Positions 1 through 6,435 are shown, counted from the stretch's first letter. The stretch is DNA of 7,328 nucleotides from Planctomycetota bacterium (GCA_023429345.1 JAEYVB010000119.1:1-7328); one strand, 5' to 3'. A program made the numbers and translations. The notes: generated by a model from the sequence alone, not told the origin.

Positions 1-1
1 G

Positions 2-1318
2 AGCACGCCCGCCACCCCGAGAGCCCGACCCGGGGAGGCCGACTGGGCCGCGGAACTCGACCGCCTGCTGAACACCCTCCCGCCGAAGGATGAACGCGAG
101 GAGCCAATCGTCCTGATCGAAGCGAGCGGCTCGCCCTCCGGCGTGCTATCCGCCGGGGGAGAGGGGCCCCGGGCGATGATGCTGCTCATGCAGATCTCGT
201 CCAAGGCCCGGGCGACCGACATCCACATGGAGCCGCGTGCCGACGAGACCAACGTCCGCGTGCGCGTGGACGGGCAGATGGTCACGCTCGTGGAGATGCC
301 CCGACGCGTGGGGGACCTCGTCGCCGGCCTGGTGAAGACCGCCTGCCAGATGCAGATGGCCGCGCGCGACGCTGTGCAGGAAGGACACTACTCCTGCAAG
401 TTCCCCGAGCGCCGGGTCGAGTACCGCGTCAGCTTCACGCCCAGCGTCCACGGCCAGAAGATGGTCATCCGCGTGCTGGATGACCGGTACGTGCCGCGCT
501 CGCTCGACGAGCTCGGTCTCGCCGGCTACATGTACGACCGTCTCCGCCGCACCTGCGAGCAGGACCACGGCCTGCTCCTGGTCTGCGGCCCCACGGGATC
601 GGGCAAGACCACCACCCTCTACAATGCCCTGCGTCAGATCGACCGCTACAGCCGCAACGTCGTGACGATCGAGGACCCCGTCGAGTACCAGCTCGACAAC
701 GTCACCCAGATCCCCGTCAACTCCGGCCACCGCGAGACCAACAGCTTCGGCTCGCTCCTCCGGAGCGTGCTGCGGCAGGACCCCGACGTCATCCTGGTCG
801 GCGAGATCCGCGACGACGAAACGGCCCGCACGGCGATGCAGGCCGCCATGACCGGGCACCTGGTCTTCTCCACCGTCCACTCCAAGGACACGATCTCGGC
901 CATCTTCCGGCTCCTGGACCTCAAGGTCGAGCCCTACCTCGTCGCCAACTCTCTCGACCTCGTGCTCGCCCAGCGGCTCGTCCGCGTGCTCTGCGAAGGG
1001 TGCAAGAGGAGCGTGCCGGTCGCCCCCGGCGTCGCGACCCGGCTCGGCAAGTTCCTCGGCGGCAAGACCCAGATGTACGTCTCCACCGGGTGCGGCCGCT
1101 GCCTGCGCACCGGCTACCGCGGCCGCAAGGCCATCTTCGAGCTCCTCGACTTCACCGATGACCTCCGCGATGTCGTCCTCCGCGAACCAAGCATCCAGGC
1201 CATGAAACGGATCATCGAGCAGGGTCACTTCACCACGCTGGCGCAGAGCGGCTGGAAGATGGTGGCCGAGGGAATCACGACGCTCGACGAGGTCGATCAC
1301 GTCGCGGGCCAGGGCTGA
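2..1318 (+). CDS. GspE/PilB-family secretion or type IV pilus assembly ATPase, 5' partial
   Basis: This is a cytoplasmic hexameric ATPase of the type that drives pseudopilus or pilus extension in type II secretion or type IV pili. The reading frame is open from base 2, and residues before the GTG at 143 (such as ELDRLLNTLPP) are compatible with the N-terminal part of the family, so the true start is probably left of the window. With base 2 as codon 1, 438 residues are visible. They show the N2-like segment ATDIHMEP (about 71-78), Walker A GPTGSGKTT (196-204), Asp box VVTIEDPVEYQ (about 220-230), Walker B ILVGEIRDDE (about 264-273), and His box TGHLVFSTVHS (about 284-294). A zinc-type tetracysteine module follows (C331, C334, C364, C367; CX2C-X29-CX2C), which favours GspE/PilB over PilT. 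The C-terminus (TLAQSGWKMVAEGITTLDEV) is typical and complete. No pilin, GspF or GspD gene is in view, so type II secretion and type IV pilus cannot be told apart. The family call is very sure; the subfamily is open. Confidence 0.96.
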   Translation, partial: STPATPRARPGEADWAAELDRLLNTLPPKDEREEPIVLIEASGSPSGVLSAGGEGPRAMMLLMQISSKARATDIHMEPRADETNVRVRVDGQMVTLVEMPRRVGDLVAGLVKTACQMQMAARDAVQEGHYSCKFPERRVEYRVSFTPSVHGQKMVIRVLDDRYVPRSLDELGLAGYMYDRLRRTCEQDHGLLLVCGPTGSGKTTTLYNALRQIDRYSRNVVTIEDPVEYQLDNVTQIPVNSGHRETNSFGSLLRSVLRQDPDVILVGEIRDDETARTAMQAAMTGHLVFSTVHSKDTISAIFRLLDLKVEPYLVANSLDLVLAQRLVRVLCEGCKRSVPVAPGVATRLGKFLGGKTQMYVSTGCGRCLRTGYRGRKAIFELLDFTDDLRDVVLREPSIQAMKRIIEQGHFTTLAQSGWKMVAEGITTLDEVDHVAGQG

Positions 1319-1355
1319 GCATCGCCCGCTCCCACCTCCATTCCGGACGCCCCGC

Positions 1356-1361
1356 TAGCCT
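1356..1361 (+). promoter_or_regulatory. Possible -10 element (TAGCCT) for a leaderless tlyA-like transcript
   Basis: The 49-bp gap between the ATPase gene and the tlyA-like gene contains TAGCCT, followed by 6 nt and then the GTG start. No Shine-Dalgarno sequence precedes this start. A TANNNT hexamer at this distance is what a leaderless mRNA would show. I see no good -35 element at 16-18 bp upstream, so this is weak evidence, and read-through from the ATPase gene remains possible. No terminator hairpin is visible in the gap. Confidence 0.3.
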
Positions 1362-1367
1362 TGCCCC

Positions 1368-1955
1368 GTGGACCCCATTCCCTACGTTGGCCGCGGCGGC
1401 CTCAAGCTCCGCCACGCCCTCGACACGTTCGCGATCGACCCCTCCGGCCTCACCTGCGCCGATCTCGGGGCCAATGTCGGCGGCTTCACCGACTGCCTAC
1501 TCCAGTCGGGCGCGGCCCGGGTCTACGCCGTCGACACCGGGTACGGTACCCTTGCCTGGAAACTCCGGCAGGACGCCCGTGTCGTCGTTCTGGAACGCAG
1601 CAACGCCCTGCACGCCCAGCCACCCGAGCCCGTCGATCTTGTGGCGATCGACCTCGGTTGGACGCCGCAGCGTCACGCCATCCCCGCCGCCGTGCGCTGG
1701 CTGAAGGAGGGCGGCCGCATCATCAGCCTCATCAAGCCCCACTACGAGCTCGCGAGGGACGAGCAGCGCCGGCTCCTGAGGGCAGGGGTGCTGGACGAGG
1801 CCGACGCCGAGCGCATCACCCAGAGCGTCATGGAGCAGATGCCCGGCCTCGGCGTCGCGGTCATGGGGCTCACGCGCTCGCCGGTCCAGGGCGGCGCGAC
1901 CAAGGGCAACAAGCGCGGCAACGCCGAGTGGCTCGCGCTACTCACGCGCGCGTGA
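1368..1955 (+). CDS. TlyA-family rRNA 2'-O-methyltransferase domain, without S4 domain
   Basis: This 195-residue protein is a SAM-dependent Rossmann methyltransferase of the FtsJ/TlyA type. TlyA proteins 2'-O-methylate cytidines of 16S and/or 23S rRNA. The protein begins at the family's YVxRGGLKL motif (residues 6-14). It has the SAM loop ADLGANVGGFTDCLL (31-45), the TlyA-specific stretch VYAVDTGYGTLAWKLRQDARVVVLE (52-76), AIDLGW (93-98), LIKPHYE (121-127), and a C-terminal GNAEWLALL (184-192). The K-D-K-E catalytic set expected for this fold can be placed at K13, D95, K123 and E187. Usual TlyA proteins are about 240-270 residues because an S4 RNA-binding domain of about 60 residues precedes the RGGLKL motif; here it is absent. 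GTG at 1368 is the only sensible start: little room remains after the ATPase stop, and the motif begins five residues later. The gene converges on kdtA and overlaps it by 14 bp. Substrate choice without S4 is unknown. Confidence 0.88.
   Translation: MDPIPYVGRGGLKLRHALDTFAIDPSGLTCADLGANVGGFTDCLLQSGAARVYAVDTGYGTLAWKLRQDARVVVLERSNALHAQPPEPVDLVAIDLGWTPQRHAIPAAVRWLKEGGRIISLIKPHYELARDEQRRLLRAGVLDEADAERITQSVMEQMPGLGVAVMGLTRSPVQGGATKGNKRGNAEWLALLTRA
1942..1955. repeat. 14-bp perfect palindrome forming the overlap of two convergent genes
   Basis: TCACGCGCGCGTGA equals its own reverse complement and spans exactly the shared end of the tlyA-like gene (plus strand, stop TGA 1953-1955) and kdtA (minus strand, stop TGA at 1944-1942). 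Both proteins therefore end with the same codons, ACG CGC GCG TGA (Thr-Arg-Ala-stop). No T-tract lies on either side, so it is not an intrinsic terminator of the usual form. No separate terminator for either gene is visible. Confidence 0.9.
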
Positions 1956-3177
1956 CGCCCACAAGCGCGACCAGCATTTCCGCGTGGCGTTCGCTCGCCC
2001 CCTGCTGCCCCCGGATGATCGCCCGGCCCCGCTCCGCGAGCGCTCGCCGCCGTTCGCAGTCGGAGAGCAGCCCGCGCAGCTGACCCGCCAGGTCCTCCGG
2101 CGATGAGCGCAGAAGGCCGCCGCCGCTCTCGAACAGCCGCACAATCTCCTCGAAGTTCCTGACCGCCGGACCCACGATCGTCGCCTTGCCCAGCCCGATG
2201 GGCTCGATCGGATCGCTCCCCCCCTCGCCGCCCGGGCCGCCGAACGTCCGACCCACCACCACCACATCCGCCAGCGCGTACGCCTTGCGCAGCTCCCCGA
2301 GCGTATCCAGCAGGAAACGCCTCGCCCCCGGCGCGCCGCGCTCCCCCCGGCTCCGCCGGACACACCCGGGCAGATCGGCCGCGGCCGCGTCGAACCGCTC
2401 CGGCTTCCGCGGTGCGCACAGCAACTGGGCCCCCTCAGGACACGCGGCGTGCAGCAACGCTTCCTCGCCCTCGGACGTGCTCCCCGCGACGATCAGCGGC
2501 CGCCGACGGTCGATCCCGAGCTCCCGCGCCAGCTCCTCAGCGCCGGCGACTTCATCCTCGATCCGCGCCGTGTCCCACTTCATCGAGCCCGTGACATGGC
2601 ACCGCTCCCGCGGCACGCCCATGTGAACGAACCGACCCGCGTAGGTCTCATCCTGCACCGCAGCGAACGCCAGCGAGCCAAAGAGCCCGCGCATCGCCGG
2701 CCTTAGCTTCCTATACCCACGGAAGGACTTGGCCGACAGCCGCCCGTTGATCACGCCCACCGGGATCCCGCGCGTGCGGCAGGCCCCCACGAAGTTCGGC
2801 CACAGTTCCAACTCCACGAGCGCAACCGCCTCCGGCCTCACCGCATCAAGAAACCGGCGCACCGCCCACGAGAAATCGACCGGGTATCGCACCACCTCGC
2901 ACGAACCGTCGAACACCTTCCTTGCCTGCTCGATCCCCGTGTCCGTGCCGACCGAGACGATCACCCGCATGTGCGGCGTCAGCAGCGGCACCAGTTCCCG
3001 CAGTGCGTTCACCTCCCCCACCGACACCGCGTGCAGCAACAATCGTTTGCGACCGTCCGCCCCCCCGACCGGCCCGATCTTCCCGAACCGCGCCGGCCAA
3101 TCCGCACGCGCCTTGCGCGCCCACACCGGCGAGGTCACCGCGGCCGCCAGCATGTACAGGGGATCAAGCCAGTTCAC
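1942..3177 (-). CDS. waaA: 3-deoxy-D-manno-octulosonic acid (Kdo) transferase
   Basis: WaaA/KdtA transfers Kdo from CMP-Kdo to lipid A precursor at the inner membrane, the first step of the LPS inner core. From the GTG at 3177 the protein has 411 residues, close to the usual length of about 420. It starts with a short hydrophobic segment (about 5-19, membrane anchor). Family motifs follow in order: LLLHAVSVGE (46-55, with the expected catalytic Glu55), VELELWPN (121-128), INGRLSAKSFRGY (143-155), GSMKWD (197-202), VAGSTSEGEE (230-239), APRKPERF (255-262), and the GT-B nucleotide-sugar region GGSDPIEPIGLGK (319-331). In the last motif GGS replaces the GGH seen in enterobacterial enzymes. The frame stays open upstream through the tRNA gene to 3354, but that part is tRNA read as protein, so the gene cannot begin there. 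GTG 3177 is preferred over ATG 3153 because it keeps NWLDPLY, which aligns with the family start. No good Shine-Dalgarno is seen for either. It is the last gene of the tolC-sua5-tRNA run. Confidence 0.94.
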   Translation of the reverse strand: MNWLDPLYMLAAAVTSPVWARKARADWPARFGKIGPVGGADGRKRLLLHAVSVGEVNALRELVPLLTPHMRVIVSVGTDTGIEQARKVFDGSCEVVRYPVDFSWAVRRFLDAVRPEAVALVELELWPNFVGACRTRGIPVGVINGRLSAKSFRGYRKLRPAMRGLFGSLAFAAVQDETYAGRFVHMGVPRERCHVTGSMKWDTARIEDEVAGAEELARELGIDRRRPLIVAGSTSEGEEALLHAACPEGAQLLCAPRKPERFDAAAADLPGCVRRSRGERGAPGARRFLLDTLGELRKAYALADVVVVGRTFGGPGGEGGSDPIEPIGLGKATIVGPAVRNFEEIVRLFESGGGLLRSSPEDLAGQLRGLLSDCERRRALAERGRAIIRGQQGASERHAEMLVALVGVTRA

Positions 3178-3180
3178 CGT

Positions 3181-3194
3181 CTGTGCTCTGTGCT
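3181..3194. repeat. Short tandem repeat CTGTGCT x2 between tRNA-Val and waaA
   Basis: Two perfect adjacent copies of a 7-bp unit fill most of the 23-bp spacer between the 3' end of the tRNA and the waaA start. On the coding (minus) strand they read AGCACAG twice. The position is where 3' trimming of the tRNA would take place in a joint transcript. No function can be claimed from two copies. Confidence 0.55.
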
Positions 3195-3200
3195 TTCCAA

Positions 3201-3273
3201 TGGGCAGACAGGGATTCGAACCCTGGACCCCTCGCGTGTAAGGCGAGTGCTCTAGCCGCTGAGCTATCCGCCC
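3201..3273 (-). tRNA. tRNA-Val, anticodon UAC
   Basis: On the minus strand the sequence folds as a full cloverleaf. The 7-bp acceptor stem is GGGCGGA/TCTGCCC with one G-U pair. The D arm is GCTC/GAGC with GG in the loop. The anticodon stem CTCGC/GCGAG has loop CTTACAC, giving anticodon UAC, which reads GUA and probably other GUN valine codons. The variable loop has 5 nt, and the T arm is CAGGG/CCCTG with loop TTCGAAT. The discriminator is A (base 3201). The next bases are TTG, so CCA is not encoded and must be added after transcription. The gene lies 20 bp after the sua5 stop and 23 bp before the waaA start, on the same strand. TAGAGT at 3296-3291 could be a weak -10, but no -35 accompanies it, so release from a longer transcript by RNase P and 3' nucleases is likely. 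Confidence 0.97.
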
Positions 3274-3293
3274 GGATGCAACGACCTTGAACT

Positions 3294-4268
3294 CTAGGTC
3301 GGCTCTCCTCCTGCTCCCGGGCCCCCCGCTGTCGCCCGGCGCAGCCGGTCCCACACCGCCTCCCAGACAGGCCCGGTGCGCGGCGGGGCCTCGATCGCGA
3401 TCAGTTCAGGTCCCATTGCGTCCGCTTCTCGGAGCGCGGCATAGAGCTGCGCCGCGTACGCGTGCGGCTCGGTCGGCATCTCGATCTGCCCCCTCGCCGC
3501 GGCGTGCTTTCCGGGCCCAAGCGTCAGAACCACCGCCGCTCCCGCAGGGATGCTGAGTTCCCCCTCAAAGAGCACCGCCCTCGCGCGGGGCGCGTAGTGC
3601 ATCCCCTGTACTCCCGGGCTCATCGCCGGCCCCGTCTCCTCGACCGCCGCCGCGTCGGCCACGGGCCTCCCCAGCACGATCGACAACTCCTCCGACCCGA
3701 TCAGCCCCGGCCGCAGCACCCGCGGGCTTTCGCCCAGCAGCAGCACGGTGGACTCGATCCCCCCTCGGCAGGGCCCCCCGTCAAGAACAAAGACGTCCGC
3801 CCCGGGGAGCGATTCCCGCACATGCGCCGCGATCGTCGGAGAGACACCGCCCGAGACGTTCGCGCTCGGGCCGACCAGCGGCCCGCCGTACGCCTCCAGG
3901 AGTGCCAGCGTGATCGGGTGGTCCGGGCACCGCACCGCCACCGTCGCGCCCCCCGCAGTGACCCCCTCCGGCACCCGGCCCGCTTTCGGCAGCACCAGCG
4001 TGAGCGGCCCGGGCCAGAACGCCGCGGCCACCCGCCCCGCATCCTCGGTCCAATCCGACACCACCGTCCGGGCCATGTCCTCGCCCGAAACGTGCACGAT
4101 GAGCGGGTTGCTCGCCGGGCGTCCCTTGGCAGCGAACACCCGCGCCACCGCCCCCGCATCGAACGCGTCGGCCCCGAGCCCGTACACGGTTTCTGTCGGG
4201 AAGGCCACCAGCCGTCCCTCGCGGAGTCGAGCTACCGCTACCGCGATTTCTTCCGGCCCGGCCGTCAT
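3294..4268 (-). CDS. sua5: L-threonylcarbamoyladenylate synthase, two-domain Sua5 type
   Basis: This enzyme makes threonylcarbamoyl-AMP from L-threonine, bicarbonate and ATP, the first step of t6A37 formation in ANN-decoding tRNAs. The 324 residues contain a YrdC/TsaC catalytic domain with FPTETVYGLG (23-32), KGRP with K48 and R50, NPLIVHV (54-60), FWPGPLTLVLPK (84-95), GPSANVSG (133-140) and GGIESTVLL through RPGLI (169-190). The Sua5 linker SPGVQGMHYAP (217-227) and a C-terminal Sua5 domain ending in WDRLRRA follow. This is the long Sua5 form, not the short TsaC form. The ATG at 4268 lies 10 bp after the stop of the tolC-like gene and has no Shine-Dalgarno sequence. A TAATCT hexamer 7 nt upstream may act as its own -10. 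The neighbouring tRNA-Val(UAC) has C36 and is not a t6A substrate, so adjacency to a tRNA does not mean that Sua5 modifies it. Confidence 0.97.
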   Translation of the reverse strand: MTAGPEEIAVAVARLREGRLVAFPTETVYGLGADAFDAGAVARVFAAKGRPASNPLIVHVSGEDMARTVVSDWTEDAGRVAAAFWPGPLTLVLPKAGRVPEGVTAGGATVAVRCPDHPITLALLEAYGGPLVGPSANVSGGVSPTIAAHVRESLPGADVFVLDGGPCRGGIESTVLLLGESPRVLRPGLIGSEELSIVLGRPVADAAAVEETGPAMSPGVQGMHYAPRARAVLFEGELSIPAGAAVVLTLGPGKHAAARGQIEMPTEPHAYAAQLYAALREADAMGPELIAIEAPPRTGPVWEAVWDRLRRATAGGPGAGGEPT

Positions 4269-4275
4269 CGATCAG

Positions 4276-4281
4276 AGATTA
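4276..4281 (-). promoter_or_regulatory. Possible internal -10 element (TAATCT) before sua5
   Basis: On the minus strand TAATCT is followed by 7 nt and then the sua5 ATG. The first three bases are also the TAA stop codon of the upstream tolC-like gene, so part of the match is forced by the stop. There is no recognisable -35 element 17 bp upstream. It may provide a leaderless sua5 message besides read-through from the tolC promoter. Confidence 0.3.
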
Positions 4282-6393
4282 GCGCCCGGGGGCCGCCCCC
4301 GCCGGGGACGACAAAGGCGCGGCGGAGGGAAGCGGCGGGTTCTCCCGGCCTCGCGCGCCGGCCGGCGGCTGTCCAGCGGGTGTCGCGTTCGGGCCCGGCG
4401 GGGGCGCCGGAGCGACCGGGGGCAGGATGACCGGGGGCGGCACATCGATGACCGGAGTCGGCGTGACTTCCGGCTGCTCCTCCGACGCGGGCTGCTGCCA
4501 GGGCCAGTGCATCGGGCCCGAGGGCGGCGCCACGTACGGGCTCTTCCCGACCTCCACCACGGGATTGGCCTTGGACTCGAGCCCCCCGGACAGCAGGGGG
4601 TCGTCCGCCTCCGGCACCACGAACTCGATGTTGTTCCGCTCGAGCGCGGTCCCCATGGCCTGATAGAGAAGTGCGAGCGCCGCGTTGTAATCCGAAAGCG
4701 CCGCGATCTCGTCCTGTTCCGCCTGCGCGAGCTGCTCCTGCTGGCGGAACTCAAGGTCGAGCGTTTGCACGCTGAAGCCCGTGATCAGCTGCTTCTCCAC
4801 CTGGAAGGAGCGGAGCTGCTCGGCCGCGGCGTAGCGGGCGACCCGCGTCTGCCCGATCAGCTGGAAGTTCGTCACCACCGTCCGCAGCGCCCGCTTGGCC
4901 TCGAGCAGCACGTTCTGCACGGTGTTGCGGTAGGCGATGGTCGCCTGCATGCGCTCGAGCCGCCGCTGACGGTACACGGCCTCCGCCTGGCGGTTGCCCA
5001 GCGGCTGTGTGAAGTTCAGGCCGACCAGGTAGTCGATGAAATCGCCGTCGAACAGCTCGCCGTAGGCATCGCCGAAGTTGTCGTCGAGCCCGGCGAGCCG
5101 CGACTGCAGCCGCAGGTCCAGCCGCGGCAGGCGGGCATTGTCCGCGACCTGCTGGCGGATGGAGGTGTTGTCGATCGAGAGGATGGCCTGGGCCACCTCC
5201 GGCCGGTGGGCGACGGAGCTGGCGAGCACATCGACCAGGCTGTAACTGATCGGCTCGAGTAGCGGGTCATCCACCGGGAGCACCAGCGTCTCGTCGCCCA
5301 CCACCACCGTCGGCAGGTTCATCAGCGTCTTGAGGACGTCGCTCGACTGCCGCAGCACGTTCTGAGCGCGGATGAGGTCGGCCCGACGCCGCTCCACCGT
5401 CGCCCGCGCCTGCGCCACCTGCGCCGGCGTCGCGTCCAGGATCTCGCGGGCGATCACCTGGTCGCGGGTCACCACGCCGCGGTCGTATAGCCGCTGGAGG
5501 ATCAGCACGTTCCGCTGCGCCTGCACGAGCTGCCAGTACGCCCGCTCCGTGTCGGTGATGTTCTGGATCAGGTTCTGCTTGAGCCTCGCCACGGCGTCCC
5601 GCTCGGCGTTGCGATTGATCCGGACCTGCGCCAGCGACACGTCGCTGCCGAACCCCTGCAGGAGCGGCTGCTCGAACCGCAGCGTCCACGCGACCTCGTC
5701 GGCGGGGCTCGGCACACTGCTCACCCCCGGCGTGTCGACCTCCGCGTTGGAGAGGTCCTGCTGGAAGGTGAACTGCCCGCCGGAGATCAGCGGCCGGCGC
5801 AGCGCGGTGCTGTTCGAGATCGTCTGCCGCTGGTCGCTGGTGTTTCCGGTGGTCGAGAGCCCCTGCCGCGACTGCGCCCGGGGCTGGTCGATCTTGCTGT
5901 ACTCGGTGTTGTTGCTGAAGACCCAGTCGAACGCCGCCTCCGCCGCCACCACCTGCGCCTCGGCGATCGCCGGCTGCAGCCGGGCGAACTGAACCTGCAG
6001 GTTGTAATGCGCCGCCGCCCGCACGGCCGTTTCCAGCGTGAGCATCACGACCTGCTGCTCACGCCCGACCAGGTCCTGCCCGATCGAGGACGAGATTGCC
6101 CGCGGGTCGTACGACCCCGGCCCTGCCATGCCCTCGATCACCGGGATCAGCTCCGGGCGGAGCTGGAGGACGTCGATGGTCGGACCCGCATCCGGGATCT
6201 TCGGCTCCGGAAACTGCTGCACCTCGGCGACCTCGCGCCGCAAGGTGTCCAGCACCGACTGCTGGAGGCTCCGCTCGCTCTGCACGGCCATGGGAGAGGA
6301 ACACCCCCCAATCCCCATGGCCGCACCACTCACCAAGGCCAGTCCGAGCACGCGCGACCGAGCGATCCGACCGGGAGGGCAGTTGTTCACCAT
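4279..6393 (-). CDS. TolC-family outer-membrane efflux lipoprotein with long proline-rich tail
   Basis: TolC-family proteins form trimeric outer-membrane channels joined to inner-membrane efflux or type I secretion pumps. The 704-residue product is longer than typical TolC or OprM (about 430-500). A signal segment with hydrophobic core (about 16-29) ends in the lipobox IGGC, with acylated Cys at 31. A linker of about 80 residues follows. Two outer-membrane-efflux repeats come next, one near 115-350 with LRFEQPLLQGFGSDV (238-252) and coiled-coil helices (about 255-355), and one near 385-590 with SVAHRPEVAQA (393-403), LNFTQPLGNRQAE (459-471) and a second coiled-coil pair (about 472-580). Residues about 620-704 are Pro/Ala-rich and probably disordered. 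The ATG at 6393 lies 8 nt after a predicted -10 and has no Shine-Dalgarno. No adaptor or pump gene is in view, so the substrate is unknown. It heads the run to sua5, tRNA-Val and waaA. Confidence 0.92.
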   Translation of the reverse strand: MVNNCPPGRIARSRVLGLALVSGAAMGIGGCSSPMAVQSERSLQQSVLDTLRREVAEVQQFPEPKIPDAGPTIDVLQLRPELIPVIEGMAGPGSYDPRAISSSIGQDLVGREQQVVMLTLETAVRAAAHYNLQVQFARLQPAIAEAQVVAAEAAFDWVFSNNTEYSKIDQPRAQSRQGLSTTGNTSDQRQTISNSTALRRPLISGGQFTFQQDLSNAEVDTPGVSSVPSPADEVAWTLRFEQPLLQGFGSDVSLAQVRINRNAERDAVARLKQNLIQNITDTERAYWQLVQAQRNVLILQRLYDRGVVTRDQVIAREILDATPAQVAQARATVERRRADLIRAQNVLRQSSDVLKTLMNLPTVVVGDETLVLPVDDPLLEPISYSLVDVLASSVAHRPEVAQAILSIDNTSIRQQVADNARLPRLDLRLQSRLAGLDDNFGDAYGELFDGDFIDYLVGLNFTQPLGNRQAEAVYRQRRLERMQATIAYRNTVQNVLLEAKRALRTVVTNFQLIGQTRVARYAAAEQLRSFQVEKQLITGFSVQTLDLEFRQQEQLAQAEQDEIAALSDYNAALALLYQAMGTALERNNIEFVVPEADDPLLSGGLESKANPVVEVGKSPYVAPPSGPMHWPWQQPASEEQPEVTPTPVIDVPPPVILPPVAPAPPPGPNATPAGQPPAGARGRENPPLPSAAPLSSPAGAAPGR

Positions 6394-6401
6394 GGGTAAG
6401 G

Positions 6402-6430
6402 AAGGTAGGAGCGGCTTTGGAAGGGGTCAA
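6402..6430 (-). promoter_or_regulatory. Sigma-70-type promoter for the tolC-like gene, nearly leaderless
   Basis: On the minus strand TTGACC (6430-6425) and TACCTT (6407-6402) are separated by exactly 17 bp. The -35 matches TTGACA at five of six positions. The -10 matches TATAAT at three, including the most conserved T1, A2 and T6. Only 8 nt separate the -10 from the ATG at 6393, so transcription would start at or within a base or two of the start codon, and the mRNA would lack a ribosome binding site. This agrees with the absence of a Shine-Dalgarno sequence. Confidence 0.6.
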
Positions 6431-6435
6431 AGCCG
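6412..6435. promoter_or_regulatory. Candidate operator: inverted repeat CGGCTTTG-N8-CAAAGCCG
   Basis: Two perfect 8-bp arms (6412-6419 and 6428-6435) with an 8-bp spacer form a 24-bp dyad centred at 6423.5. It covers the -35 element and much of the spacer of the tolC promoter, where a bound dimeric repressor would block RNA polymerase. A further partial half-site CGGCTT lies at 6456-6461. The half-site form and location fit a transcription factor site, but no regulator gene is present here to name. Confidence 0.5.

Noticed and set aside
146..1300. Long minus-strand open frame (384 codons) opposite the ATPase gene
   Set aside because: It has no recognisable motifs, and its composition is the mirror of a GC-rich coding strand. 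The plus strand shows every GspE/PilB motif in order.
1361..2083. 240-codon plus-strand frame over the tlyA-like gene in another frame
   Set aside because: It is Arg/Pro-rich low-complexity translation. The overlapping frame at 1368-1955 carries the full methyltransferase motif set.
2253..2268. ACC triplet run as a microsatellite
   Set aside because: It encodes the Val-Val-Val-Val strand of WaaA before the nucleotide-sugar site, a normal beta-strand in the family.
3274..3300. Own promoter for tRNA-Val (TAGAGT at 3291-3296, minus strand)
   Set aside because: The hexamer includes the sua5 stop codon and has no -35 at a fitting distance. Too weak to list as a feature.
3201..4268. Functional link between Sua5 (t6A) and the neighbouring tRNA
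   Set aside because: t6A37 needs U36. This tRNA-Val has anticodon UAC with C36, so it is not a substrate, and adjacency is probably chance.
3748..5262. 504-codon plus-strand open frame opposite sua5 and the tolC-like gene
   Set aside because: It spans two real genes and their junction on the other strand, is rich in Arg/Pro/Gly and has no family motifs. It is a shadow of high GC.
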